From: Parabacteroides acidifaciens
GTDB taxonomy: Bacteria; Bacteroidota; Bacteroidia; Bacteroidales; Tannerellaceae
DNA length: 64,000 nucleotides
NCBI RefSeq assembly: GCF_003363715.1
Contig: NZ_QREV01000016.1
Coordinates: forward strand, 29,692 to 93,691
Direction of reading: 5' to 3'
The notes beneath the pieces were generated by a model, which ran no database searches, was not told where the DNA came from, and worked only from the letters and a program-made list of their open reading frames with translations. Every line of letters starts with the position of its first letter. Position 1 is the first letter of the stretch. This document shows positions 1 through 8,759 of this stretch, one piece after another. A program made the position numbers and the translations under genes.

Positions 1-1523
1 TTTTCATCCGTGATGGTCCCGTCTGTATAAACATAACGGTGTTCGTCTTTTGTCTCATAGATGGCGCCGCCACCCGGTGTTAAGACTGTCGATGCCTTGC
101 CGAAACGGATCAAGTCGAAGTATCGCTTACCTTCACCGAGCAATTCTACACGGCGTTCCTGCATGATAGCTTCTTCGGAAATAGCCTTGGAACCTAAACC
201 TGCACGGTCGCGTACCTGATCGAAATAGCTTTGCGCTTCTCCCGAATTTGTACGCCATGCCAGTTCTGCTGCATTCAACAGTGTTTCTGCATATCGGTAC
301 AGGTGGAAATTGTTTTCCCAGTTCAAGTCTGCATCGCCTGCCTGGTCGGCTTTACCACCCGGACGGCCTAAATATTTGCGCAGGAAATAACCGGTATTCT
401 GGTAACGGCCCGTATAGTTCACTGCAATTCCTTTGTTCATCATTTCTTCCTGGTAAGTGTCAATATTCAATACTGCAACATCACGGCGGATATCTCCCGG
501 CTCGAAAGCATCATAGGCATCCTTTGTGATGACACAGAAGCCCCAGCCGCCTTCAAACTCGGTGTGCGGACCATGTCCCGTATCCAAACCGCCGACATAA
601 TTCAATCCATCCACACCGATCATGGCAGGAATGACAGTACCGCCGCAAGCACCGGCATTGCCCCAGCCGCGTTTACCGCCGGCAGAGATGTAGTTGATAT
701 CAAGGATGATTTCATCGGACCATTCCGTTGCATAGGCGAACAGGTCATCGTAGTCCGTAACCAGTTTATACTGGCCGGAAGCAATGATATCTTTCATATA
801 GCCCAATGCCTTTGAATAACGGCTTTCATCTTTCTGATACATAACATAATCGGCATAAATCATGGCAGCGGCAGCCTGAGTCATCCGGCCTGCCCACGCG
901 AGATCGCGTTTCATCGGGAGGATGTTGGATGCCAATACGTCTTCCAGGTCGGTTACCATATTATTATATACCTCATCGGCTTTCAACTGTTCTGCGATAT
1001 ACGGGAATGTCAGGTTCTCTGTATAGAAAGGAACATTTCCCCACGTTTTCCACAATACCAGATAGTACCAATCGCGCAATACCCGTCCTTCCGCATTGTA
1101 AGCTTTTTTGTCTGCTTCGGAAATATTCGCGGCTTCCGCATTATCCATTAAACGGATGGAGCGGTTTATGCCGGAGTAGGCTACGGTCCATGCTCCCTTT
1201 ATATCATTGGTAGGGCTACAGCCATACCAGGAAATTTCATGAAGATAACCTTGGTCGGAAGTGTCGCCTCCACCCGGATAAATATCATCGCTTCCTGCGT
1301 CCCAGGCCAGATTCAAAGGAAACCAACCATTGTAGTAGTCGAACCACTGCATCGGATCATAAGCGGCCGCCATTGCTTCGACCATTTTTGCATCATCGGT
1401 ATAATAGCCAGTGATGGGTACGCTGCTTGCCGGTTCTTCGGTTAAGAAACTGTCTCCACACGAAACAAGTCCCGTTGCAAGTATTGTGGTAGCAACAAAA
1501 GTATATAATTTATTCTTTTTCAT
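1..1523 (-). CDS. SusD/RagB-family outer-membrane lipoprotein, C-terminus cut by window edge
   Basis: Surface glycan-binding lipoprotein that caps the SusC transporter encoded directly upstream. Reading the minus strand from the ATG at 1523 gives an open frame to the window edge, about 507 codons without a stop. The protein opens with a lipoprotein signal (MKKNKLYTF...) ending in the lipobox LVSC, so Cys is the lipidated residue. The body has SusD-type features: N-terminal helices with many Trp/Tyr, and a late segment with a RYAETLLNAAELAW stretch followed by a RRVELLGEGKRYFDLIRFGK stretch, which is the typical SusD C-terminal TPR-like signature. The start lies 22 bp beyond the SusC stop, as usual for a susCD pair transcribed together. 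The final residues are outside the window, so total length and any C-terminal NPGY motif cannot be judged. Substrate cannot be inferred from SusD alone. Confidence 0.9.
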   Translation of the reverse strand, partial: MKKNKLYTFVATTILATGLVSCGDSFLTEEPASSVPITGYYTDDAKMVEAMAAAYDPMQWFDYYNGWFPLNLAWDAGSDDIYPGGGDTSDQGYLHEISWYGCSPTNDIKGAWTVAYSGINRSIRLMDNAEAANISEADKKAYNAEGRVLRDWYYLVLWKTWGNVPFYTENLTFPYIAEQLKADEVYNNMVTDLEDVLASNILPMKRDLAWAGRMTQAAAAMIYADYVMYQKDESRYSKALGYMKDIIASGQYKLVTDYDDLFAYATEWSDEIILDINYISAGGKRGWGNAGACGGTVIPAMIGVDGLNYVGGLDTGHGPHTEFEGGWGFCVITKDAYDAFEPGDIRRDVAVLNIDTYQEEMMNKGIAVNYTGRYQNTGYFLRKYLGRPGGKADQAGDADLNWENNFHLYRYAETLLNAAELAWRTNSGEAQSYFDQVRDRAGLGSKAISEEAIMQERRVELLGEGKRYFDLIRFGKASTVLTPGGGAIYETKDEHRYVYTDGTITDE

Positions 1524-1545
1524 ATCGATTCTATTTTTTAAATTA

Positions 1546-4500
1546 TTAGAAATTAAGATTCAAGCCAACTGTAAATGTACGGGCTTGCGGATAGTAGCCG
1601 CGGTCGATACCGTTTGATTTGTCTCCGGCAGCGTCTTTGGCATTTATTTCCGGATCCAAGCCCTTATAGGAAGTCAATGTCAACAGGTTCTCGGCAGCGA
1701 CATACAAACGAAGTCTGTCGACAAAGAATTTGCGTGTCAGGTTCTTCGGCAGCGTGTAGCCGATCTGCATATTCTTGATACGGGCGAAACTGCCGTTGTG
1801 CACATATAAATCAGATACTTTTTTCCAGTTACCGTTCATGTCGTCGCCCGGATAACAGAAGCGAGGCATCATATTGGAAGTACCTTCTCCGTGCCAACGA
1901 TCCATAAATTCCTGAGGTACATTTACGGCAGATACATCCAGACGACGGGTTACGTCCATAATATCCTGTCCCAATGAGCCGGAAAATAACATTGAAAAGT
2001 CAATATCCTTATAAGCAGCAGTCAGATTCAAACCGAAGGTCCAGTCCGGAGTACCTTTACCGATCATGGTTTTATCTTCATCGTCGATCGTACCGTTTCC
2101 GTCCAAGTCTACAAATTTCACATCACCGGGGACGGCAAGCGGCTGCAATTTTTCTCCCTTACTGTTCGTGTAAGCATCGATTTCTGCCTGGTTCTGGAAA
2201 ATGCCGGCTGTCTTATAACCGTAGAAGTAAGGATAAGGCATACCGTTTTCAGCACGGCCGACATTCCCCAGGATGTGTACCTGGTCCATCATTTCGAAAC
2301 CGTCAGCCGTTCCTAAGTCTACCAGTTTGTTCTTCAGATAAGAAACATTGGCGCTGACTCCGAAGCGGAAGTCCTTGTGGCTGTATTTGTAACCGACTTC
2401 AAATTCTACACCTTCGTTTTTCATTGAACCGACATTACCCCAAGGCTTCGATTCACCCAGATAGTTAGGGATTGCCATTTCTTTCAGCATACCGTTGGTC
2501 TTCTTTTGGTAGTAGTCGACCGTAAAGGTCAGCGCATTACCGAGGAAGCCGAAATCGATACCGGCATCATATTGTTCCGATTCTTCCCACATCAGATCCG
2601 CATTGGGGGTGCCTGAAGGCTTGGAACCCATTATGATCTGTTCACCTCTGCCGTAAGCACCGAAAGGATAGTTGTTGTTCATCGACACGTTGGCTGTGTA
2701 GCGGAAGTTACCGATGGCTTCATTACCATTCTTACCCCAGGAGAGACGTACCTTCGTACTCGTCAGCCAATCAGGACGCTTTTCCATAAACGGCTCGTTT
2801 GTTAAATTCCATCCTAAAGAAACAGAAGGGAAAGTACCCCACTTGTTGTTTTCACCGAAGCGTGATGAACCATCCCGGCGTACAGTCAGCTGCAACATAT
2901 AACGTTCTGCGAAGTTGTAGCTTAAACGTCCGAAATAGGAAGCCAAAGAGTGAGGGTCGGTCAATCCGCCTTCCGTATTCCGGTTCCCGTTATTCGGCAG
3001 GGAGGTGGTAAAGTCGATATTGGCCTTGTCGTCCATGTAGGCAATCAAATCTTTTGCCATCCCGTACAGCCGGCGGCCTGCGTTGCGTTCGGCCGATTGT
3101 CCCAATACCACATTAAAAGTATGCTGGCTGATTGTTTTGTCGTAAGTCAACACATTTTCAATCTGCCAGGTATAACCGCGATTCATCTCGGATGTAACGC
3201 TGGAACGTCCGTCGGCAATGGATTGATTACAGTTCCTGCCTAAATAATAAGGATGATTCCAACTGTCGGCTCCCCAGAATGCGAGGTCCGAACCCCAAGA
3301 GAACTTATACTTCAGATTATCCCAGATTCCCAGTTCGGCGGTCAGGTTGGCGATGATCTTATCCGAATTGTTTTTTGTTCCGGGTTGTGCGGACATACGG
3401 CCCAGCGGGTTTGTGATTTCGTTGAAGTTTTCCGGAATCTGCAATACCTGTCCGGTGAGTTGGTCACGTACGGGATCGCCATACTTGCTACGGATATCTG
3501 CCGTATAGCCGTTTACATGGTCTTCATCCTGTGCGTAGACTTCCATTGTCGGATCCATGAAAAGAGCGTCTCCCAACGGAGAGCCTGTCAGGTTACCGGC
3601 GCTGACCCCGATGCTGTTTATGCGGGAATAAGACATATTGACTCCGATAGTCATTTTGTTCAACCAGTTACGGTTTTTCGTCTCGTCGAACAGGTTATAA
3701 AGGGTATTGCTGCGGAATGAAAGACGTTCGTAGTTGGAGCGGTCGTAGTTTCCACCGATAATACCTTCCTGGTTATAATAGCCGGCTGAAAAATAGTAGC
3801 TTACTTTTTCGTTTGCACCGCTGACGCTTAACTGATGGTTCTGCACGGGAGCTCCGTCGTTAAACAATACATCCTGCCAGTTTGTGCCTACGCCCAGATT
3901 TGTGTCTGCAAAACGGTCGGTACCGTTGGAATACTGCTGTGCTTCGTTCATCAGCGTCGCATATTCGGAGGCATTCAGCATACTGCGTTTTTTCCAGGCG
4001 GACTGCCAGCCATAAGAGAAATCGTAAGAAACTCTCACTTTACCGATCGAGCCTTGCTTGGTTGTAACCAAAACTACGCCGTTGGCGGCACGGGAACCAT
4101 ACACGGCAGCCGAAGCGGCATCTTTCAATACTTCTATAGAAGCTATGTCGGCAGGATTAATGTTATCGATGCCACCACTGATCGGCATGCCGTCTACGAT
4201 ATAAAGAGGATCGGCCGTGTTGATGGTTCCTGTTCCGCGAACACGGATGACTGAACCTGTACCCGGCTGGCCGTTTTGTGTGGTTACCTGTACACCGGCA
4301 GCCAAACCTTTCAATGCGTTATCCACGCGGACGGGAGCCGTCTGAGCCAGTTCTTCAGAACCAACTTTGGCGATGGAAGCCGTTACCACGCTCTTTTTCT
4401 GGACACCGTAACCGATAACGACAACCTCTTCAAGAGCTTGTGTATCTTCTTTTAAGGTGACAGACAGCGGTTTCATGTCTTTCACAACGAATGATTGCGG

Positions 4501-4761
4501 CAGGTAACCGATATAGGAAATATCGATTGTTGCACCGGTTTCCACATCGGGAATACTGAACATGCCGTCCAGGTCTGTGATTACGCCAATGGTTGTCCCT
4601 TTAATAACTACATTGGCACCGATGATCGGTTCCCCTTGCACGTCTTTTACCTGGCCACTGACCGTTACTTTCTGCGCATATATGAATGCGGGGAATAACA
4701 AGAGGAACAATAGAGGCACTATTCCTCTATGAAATCCTTTACTTAAAAAAATGTTTTTCAT
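1546..4761 (-). CDS. SusC/RagA-family TonB-dependent outer-membrane transporter
   Basis: Imports oligomers captured by its SusD partner, powered by TonB-ExbBD. The 1071-residue product has a signal peptide (about residues 1-29, ending FIYAQ), a carboxypeptidase-regulatory-like domain (about 31-116, with GEPIIGANVVIKGT and a DLDGMFSI strand), the SusC motif VVIGYG, a plug with LYIVDGMPI and VLKDAASAAVYGSRAANGV, and a long beta-barrel ending in a terminal aromatic-type strand (VGLNLNF). There is no STN domain, so signalling through FecR is not expected; this fits the neighbouring TPR/HTH regulator gene and the absence of an ECF sigma factor. Length is normal for the family. A Bacteroidetes-type promoter lies at 4813-4843, giving a leader of about 45 nt. 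The susD start follows 22 bp after the stop. Confidence 0.95.
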   Translation of the reverse strand: MKNIFLSKGFHRGIVPLLFLLLFPAFIYAQKVTVSGQVKDVQGEPIIGANVVIKGTTIGVITDLDGMFSIPDVETGATIDISYIGYLPQSFVVKDMKPLSVTLKEDTQALEEVVVIGYGVQKKSVVTASIAKVGSEELAQTAPVRVDNALKGLAAGVQVTTQNGQPGTGSVIRVRGTGTINTADPLYIVDGMPISGGIDNINPADIASIEVLKDAASAAVYGSRAANGVVLVTTKQGSIGKVRVSYDFSYGWQSAWKKRSMLNASEYATLMNEAQQYSNGTDRFADTNLGVGTNWQDVLFNDGAPVQNHQLSVSGANEKVSYYFSAGYYNQEGIIGGNYDRSNYERLSFRSNTLYNLFDETKNRNWLNKMTIGVNMSYSRINSIGVSAGNLTGSPLGDALFMDPTMEVYAQDEDHVNGYTADIRSKYGDPVRDQLTGQVLQIPENFNEITNPLGRMSAQPGTKNNSDKIIANLTAELGIWDNLKYKFSWGSDLAFWGADSWNHPYYLGRNCNQSIADGRSSVTSEMNRGYTWQIENVLTYDKTISQHTFNVVLGQSAERNAGRRLYGMAKDLIAYMDDKANIDFTTSLPNNGNRNTEGGLTDPHSLASYFGRLSYNFAERYMLQLTVRRDGSSRFGENNKWGTFPSVSLGWNLTNEPFMEKRPDWLTSTKVRLSWGKNGNEAIGNFRYTANVSMNNNYPFGAYGRGEQIIMGSKPSGTPNADLMWEESEQYDAGIDFGFLGNALTFTVDYYQKKTNGMLKEMAIPNYLGESKPWGNVGSMKNEGVEFEVGYKYSHKDFRFGVSANVSYLKNKLVDLGTADGFEMMDQVHILGNVGRAENGMPYPYFYGYKTAGIFQNQAEIDAYTNSKGEKLQPLAVPGDVKFVDLDGNGTIDDEDKTMIGKGTPDWTFGLNLTAAYKDIDFSMLFSGSLGQDIMDVTRRLDVSAVNVPQEFMDRWHGEGTSNMMPRFCYPGDDMNGNWKKVSDLYVHNGSFARIKNMQIGYTLPKNLTRKFFVDRLRLYVAAENLLTLTSYKGLDPEINAKDAAGDKSNGIDRGYYPQARTFTVGLNLNF

Positions 4762-4812
4762 GCTGAATACATTTTAAAGTTAACGAACTAAATTAATATT
4801 GTTTTGTGTTGG

Positions 4813-4843
4813 CAAAAGTAAAATGACTCTTGCCGGCTTCAAT
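4813..4843 (-). promoter_or_regulatory. Bacteroidetes-type promoter for the first susCD pair
   Basis: On the minus strand a -7 element TACTTTTG (4820-4813) matches TAnnTTTG, and ATTG (4843-4840) lies 19 bp upstream, close to the TTTG -33 consensus. The distance to the SusC ATG at 4761 implies a leader of about 45 nt. Confidence 0.65.
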
Positions 4844-4967
4844 ATGTCGGTAAGTAAAAAAAGTAAGTTGGCGCGTGTGGTATATTATTGATAATTAATT
4901 ATATGCGGTTTTTATGCGAATGAAAAAAGTAAGTATTCAACAGGCTAAAAGGAATGTTTGATGATGC

Positions 4968-6683
4968 TCAATTCTTTATTTTTCCTAATGCTTTTACGGT
5001 TTCTGCAAATTGTTCTTTAGGAATAATCGATTTACTGCGTGTTTTTAACCGGCTGTTGTACACCGTTTGCGGAGAACAGTGGAGAAACTCGGCAATCTTC
5101 ACGCTGTCGCTGATTCCAAGACGGACCAAGGCATAAATCCGCAGTTCGGTGTTCAGCAATTCCCCTTCTTTCAAAACGATTTGTTTGTCCGGTTGCAGCA
5201 AAGAGTTGAAATCGGATACAAAGTCGGGATAAATATGAAGGAAGATAGCGTCGAAATTGCGATAAAACTCTTTCAGTTCATTGGAGATGAAAGAAGGTAC
5301 GTCCGTCATCTTCTTCACTTCGTCTACCATTCCGGTTTTAACTTTCCGGTTTATGTTCTTTCTATATTCATCCAGTTTGCTGATATAGTTGGAACAGATA
5401 TTAAATATATAACCGATATATTCTTCTTTGACATAGTTCGATTCCGTCAGCTCGGTATTGGTTTCTTGAAGCTGGTAGTTTAACAGCTGGAGCTGCCGGT
5501 TCGCATCGGCCAATTGCTTTTGGGCTTCTTCCAGTTCTATCACATGCTTGTTTAGAACTTGATTCATTTCGTTCAGATTTCTCCTTGATTCTTTGATTTT
5601 TCTGATCTGAATGCGGATGAACAGGATGGCGGCCAGTAAGATTAGGGAAAGCAGACTTACCAAAAACAGATATTGGTGCAGTTTGGCCTCTTGTATCTTG
5701 TTGCGTTGTTCATATGTTTTATGGATCGTATCCAGTACGGAAGAAAGGCTGATCATGCGTATCCTGTTTTTGTACAGTTGTACGCATCCTAAGCAATAGT
5801 TAAGGTAAGAATAGGCGCGGTCTATGTCTCCTTTTTCATATAGAATCTTGCCCAATTCCTCTAATGAAGCGATGTCATGATTGGCCGACCGGATATCAGC
5901 GACTGCTGATAAAATGAGGTAACGAAGATACTCTTCTTCGTTACTGTTCTCCCGGTATAACAGAGACAGGATATAAGCGTTCATTGCATCCCTTCTTGTG
6001 TCGAACGGAGACGTGGCCAGTGTCTGTTTTAAAAGTTCGATCACTTTACCGGCCTCGGGTGTCCCGTAATATTGCCATCCTTTGTACCATAAGTAGAGCG
6101 GGTGATTATCGGTCGTATGGATGAAGACAGAGTCGCGGTACGATCTCTCCTTGGCGTAATATGATTCGCTTTGTTGTGAGTTATCTCCTGAATATTGTCC
6201 ATAGTGGGAATAAAGATACATCATTTGTCCGTAATAATCGGTTCTCAAAAGGGGCGGTAGTTCATCCGCTTTTATCTCCTGCAGGACGTCCAGCGCTTCT
6301 TTCAGGAAACCGGTGGCCGTATAGATAAATGCCTGTTCTATTTTCCATTGCGCAGCCCATTTCGGGTTGTTTAAATGAGAGGCTATTTCTAAGTTTTTAT
6401 AAATGTAAGCCAGGGCGGAATCGCTGTCATAAACCATGTATTCGTCATAAAAAAGTTTGTTGAGCCAGAATTCTTCTTCTTCGGTTATCGCCTTCCTCTT
6501 CATCTTTCTCAACTCTTCTATCTTATTGGCTTTCATAGCGACGAACTTATCTTTTTGAGCCAGAAGGGAATCCAGCTGGTTCAACATTGTCTCGATGTTG
6601 GCAGATACCGGTTGTGCGATGCCACTCCTTGAGATGGTAATAAGACAAATTATTGTTATTGATAAGATTGCTTTGAAATGCAT
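4968..6683 (-). CDS. Membrane-anchored TPR regulator with C-terminal HTH (DUF6377-like)
   Basis: Likely a transcriptional regulator of the adjacent susCD pair; this is inferred from position and architecture. The 571-residue protein has a signal peptide (about 1-23), an alpha-helical TPR-like periplasmic or extracytoplasmic half (about 60-325), one strong transmembrane helix (about 330-352, [18 protein letters not shown]), then a coiled coil rich in Glu/Gln/Asn/Leu (about 360-425). The C-terminal domain holds a LuxR-like helix-turn-helix: [20 protein letters not shown] followed by [19 protein letters not shown], where the recognition helix reads SPQTVYNSR. Proteins of this layout sit next to susCD pairs in Bacteroides and Parabacteroides. 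It is transcribed in the same direction as susC but from its own promoter (6709-6739), and about 200 bp separate it from the susC start. It is not a classical hybrid two-component sensor, since no kinase or receiver is present. Confidence 0.8.
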   Translation of the reverse strand: MHFKAILSITIICLITISRSGIAQPVSANIETMLNQLDSLLAQKDKFVAMKANKIEELRKMKRKAITEEEEFWLNKLFYDEYMVYDSDSALAYIYKNLEIASHLNNPKWAAQWKIEQAFIYTATGFLKEALDVLQEIKADELPPLLRTDYYGQMMYLYSHYGQYSGDNSQQSESYYAKERSYRDSVFIHTTDNHPLYLWYKGWQYYGTPEAGKVIELLKQTLATSPFDTRRDAMNAYILSLLYRENSNEEEYLRYLILSAVADIRSANHDIASLEELGKILYEKGDIDRAYSYLNYCLGCVQLYKNRIRMISLSSVLDTIHKTYEQRNKIQEAKLHQYLFLVSLLSLILLAAILFIRIQIRKIKESRRNLNEMNQVLNKHVIELEEAQKQLADANRQLQLLNYQLQETNTELTESNYVKEEYIGYIFNICSNYISKLDEYRKNINRKVKTGMVDEVKKMTDVPSFISNELKEFYRNFDAIFLHIYPDFVSDFNSLLQPDKQIVLKEGELLNTELRIYALVRLGISDSVKIAEFLHCSPQTVYNSRLKTRSKSIIPKEQFAETVKALGKIKN

Positions 6684-6708
6684 AATATTAATTCTAAGGT
6701 CTTCGATA

Positions 6709-6739
6709 CAAAGATAAAGATTAATCCTGGAAGAGCAAA
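6709..6739 (-). promoter_or_regulatory. Strong Bacteroidetes-type promoter for the TPR/HTH regulator
   Basis: Minus strand: TTTG at 6739-6736, 19 bp spacer, then TATCTTTG at 6716-6709. Both elements match the Bacteroidetes primary-sigma consensus exactly. Transcription would begin near 6703, about 20 nt before the ATG at 6683. Confidence 0.8.
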
Positions 6740-6874
6740 TCGATCAAGTACAAATAGTTCATATCAAGGTAATAAATAAGGTTTGTTGTACAAAAGTAAG
6801 CATTACCTTTCCTTGCGATCTTTTTTCCGTACAAGTCAATGATAAAAAGTTTTGAACCTCCTGTTCCCTGGCCC

Positions 6875-6927
6875 TGCACTTCGTAAGTGCAAATATAATA
6901 CTAAAATGCACTTGGTAAGTGCATTTT
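6875..6927 (+). promoter_or_regulatory. Two phased palindromes at the ATPase promoter, probable operator
   Basis: Two copies of the palindrome TGCACTT-N3-AAGTGCA. The upstream one spans 6875-6891 with 7-bp arms. The downstream one has perfect 11-bp arms (6903-6913 and 6917-6927) around GGT. Their centres are 32 bp apart, about three helical turns. The downstream copy covers the region where the -33 element should be, and its right arm ends 4 bp before the -7 box. This is the geometry of a repressor site, but the regulator is not identified. Confidence 0.7.
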
Positions 6928-6931
6928 TTGT

Positions 6932-6939
6932 TATCTTTG
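6932..6939 (+). promoter_or_regulatory. -7 promoter element of the AAA ATPase gene
   Basis: TATCTTTG matches TAnnTTTG exactly. The expected start of transcription is near 6945, only about 12 nt before the ATG at 6957, which argues against translation from an in-frame ATG upstream of the promoter at 6852. Confidence 0.7.
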
Positions 6940-6956
6940 TCACAAAGCATAATTAT

Positions 6957-8126
6957 ATGGACAATCTAATCAGAATTTACAAGAAATTACTCCGCGAAAC
7001 GGATACAAGTTTTTACCGCTATCTTTATCATGAGATAGACTGGAATAACCGTATTGTCGGTATCAGAGGACCGCGAGGTGTCGGTAAAACGACTTTGATG
7101 CTGCAGTATATTAAAAAAGAGTTGGAGGCAGACGATGTGCTTTATGTGAATGCTGATGATATTTATTTCAGTGAACACAAACTGTTGGATCTTGCTGAAA
7201 AATTGGTGCAGAGGGGAATGCATTACTTGTTCATTGACGAGATACATAAATATAAAGATTGGTCAAAAGAACTGAAGCTCATATATGATTATTATAGCGA
7301 ATTGAAGGTAGTCTTTTCCGGTTCTTCTGTATTGGATTTGAACAAGGGAGCTTCCGACTTGAGCCGGAGAGCTGTTGTCTATCACTTGTATGGACTTTCT
7401 TTCCGTGAATACCTTGCACTTTTTCAACATATTCTGGTTCCGGCTTTTTCATTGGATGAAATAGTCAACAGGTTGCCGGAGGAAACAAACTTGAAAACAC
7501 CGCTACTCTACTTCGAAGACTATCTGAAACGCGGCTATTATCCTTTTGCAAAAGAAAACAGTTTTGAAGAAAAGCTGCGGCAGATTATCAACTTGACGCT
7601 GGAAAACGATATCCCGATATTTGCAGATATGCCGGCTTCTATGGGGCGTAAGTTTAAAAAACTGCTCGCTATAATAGCTAAAAGCGTTCCTTTCAAGCCT
7701 AATATGAGTAAATTGGCTGAAATGATTGGAGCTGGTCGTAATCAAATGTCCGACTATTTCCTCTATATCGAAGATGCCGGGATGATAGCCCAATTGCGGG
7801 ATGATACAGGAGGAGTCAGAGGTCTCGGCAAAATAGAAAAGGTATATCTTGACAACACGAATTTGATTTATGCTCTTGCAGAGAATGAGGTGAATGTTGG
7901 AAATCTGCGTGAGACATTTTTTTTGAATCAGGTTAGAGTGAAGAATCCTGTCATATCGTCTTCTATTTCGGATTTCCAGATCGGTCGGAGGACATTCGAG
8001 GTCGGAGGAAAATCCAAAGGCAAGAAACAGATTGAAAATGCAGAGGAAGGATATGTCGTAAAAGACCAAATAGAATTTTCGGCCGGTAACATTCTTCCGC
8101 TTTGGTGGTTCGGTTTGAATTATTGA
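6957..8126 (+). CDS. AAA-family ATPase with DUF4143 C-terminal domain
   Basis: An ATP-binding protein of the large AAA_14/DUF4143 family, common in Bacteroidetes and of unknown physiological role. The 389-residue product shows a Walker A motif GPRGVGKT (about 38-45), a Walker B motif LFIDEIHK (about 91-98), a sensor-like FSGSSVLDL (about 120-128) and a DUF4143-type second half that ends in the family-typical hydrophobic tail (LPLWWFGLNY), so it appears complete. I chose the ATG at 6957 because the promoter lies at 6932-6939; an in-frame ATG at 6852 would be upstream of it. The paired palindromes at 6875-6927 suggest tight regulation, possibly autoregulation. The stop codon directly abuts the stop of the convergent wbqC gene (TGA then TAG on the opposite strand, no gap), so transcripts of the two genes probably overlap. 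Confidence 0.88.
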   Translation: MDNLIRIYKKLLRETDTSFYRYLYHEIDWNNRIVGIRGPRGVGKTTLMLQYIKKELEADDVLYVNADDIYFSEHKLLDLAEKLVQRGMHYLFIDEIHKYKDWSKELKLIYDYYSELKVVFSGSSVLDLNKGASDLSRRAVVYHLYGLSFREYLALFQHILVPAFSLDEIVNRLPEETNLKTPLLYFEDYLKRGYYPFAKENSFEEKLRQIINLTLENDIPIFADMPASMGRKFKKLLAIIAKSVPFKPNMSKLAEMIGAGRNQMSDYFLYIEDAGMIAQLRDDTGGVRGLGKIEKVYLDNTNLIYALAENEVNVGNLRETFFLNQVRVKNPVISSSISDFQIGRRTFEVGGKSKGKKQIENAEEGYVVKDQIEFSAGNILPLWWFGLNY

Positions 8127-8759
8127 CTACAATATATTTGTCTCGATCGAATCCCGCAACACTAATAATCCTTCCGGTCCCATGTTGAACAGCAAGTCTA
8201 CGATGCTCATGTTCGGCAGAAAGCCGTGTTTGTCCTGGAATACCTGATAGTAAGGTTGCGGGCGGAACTCGGGGTCTTCTCCTTCGTGTTTGGGGCGGAT
8301 TGTTTCGCGGAAGTCGTGCTCGACGTCCGGCAGGTATTCTTCCGTGTAGATGATGTTCGGCTGTATGTCTAACAGGCGGCAAATCAATCCGCGCAGCTCT
8401 TCGTTGTAATCGAACAGGAAGTCGTATTTCTTTTGGTAAAAAGGGGCGAAGTCTTCTTCGTAATATTCGAAGAAGGGGCTCATGTTGTAGGCCGATACCA
8501 GCGCGTTCCAGTGCAGGTGGCGCCAGTTGCCGTGGTCCGAGATGCGGATATCTTTGGTCGGACATTTCAGGCTGTCCGGCTTTACGATGGGGACGGACAG
8601 GGCGAGAGGCCCGTTGGCGGCAGCGATGGTGCAGCGGTTACGATAGGTCTGCTTCAGATAGTTCTCAGCAGTCTCCAGCCGTATCTCCGGGTATTGGAGC
8701 AGCTTGCAATATTGTTGGACAGGACCCAGATAGGTCGTTGAAATATACGCGGATTGCAT
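8127..8759 (-). CDS. wbqC: WbqC-family protein
   Basis: Member of the WbqC-like family, first named from O-antigen gene clusters; its biochemical role is not established. The 210-residue protein begins MQSAYISTTYLGPVQQY, the typical WbqC N-terminus (family pattern: start-site strand, then yLGPxxyf), and carries the mid-protein segment ISDHGNWRHLHWNALVSAY, matching the conserved family region with W and N residues. Its ATG overlaps the stop of the upstream signal-peptidase paralog as TGATG (8761-8757), suggesting translational coupling. A TTG three bases upstream is in frame but is less likely as start. It is the last gene of the dapB-lepB-lepB'-wbqC operon. No signal peptide, so probably cytoplasmic. 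Confidence 0.85.
   Translation of the reverse strand: MQSAYISTTYLGPVQQYCKLLQYPEIRLETAENYLKQTYRNRCTIAAANGPLALSVPIVKPDSLKCPTKDIRISDHGNWRHLHWNALVSAYNMSPFFEYYEEDFAPFYQKKYDFLFDYNEELRGLICRLLDIQPNIIYTEEYLPDVEHDFRETIRPKHEGEDPEFRPQPYYQVFQDKHGFLPNMSIVDLLFNMGPEGLLVLRDSIETNIL

Noticed and set aside
6852..6956. Upstream in-frame ATG for the AAA ATPase
   Set aside because: It precedes the promoter and covers the palindromes; the ATG at 6957 fits the promoter and the family N-terminus.
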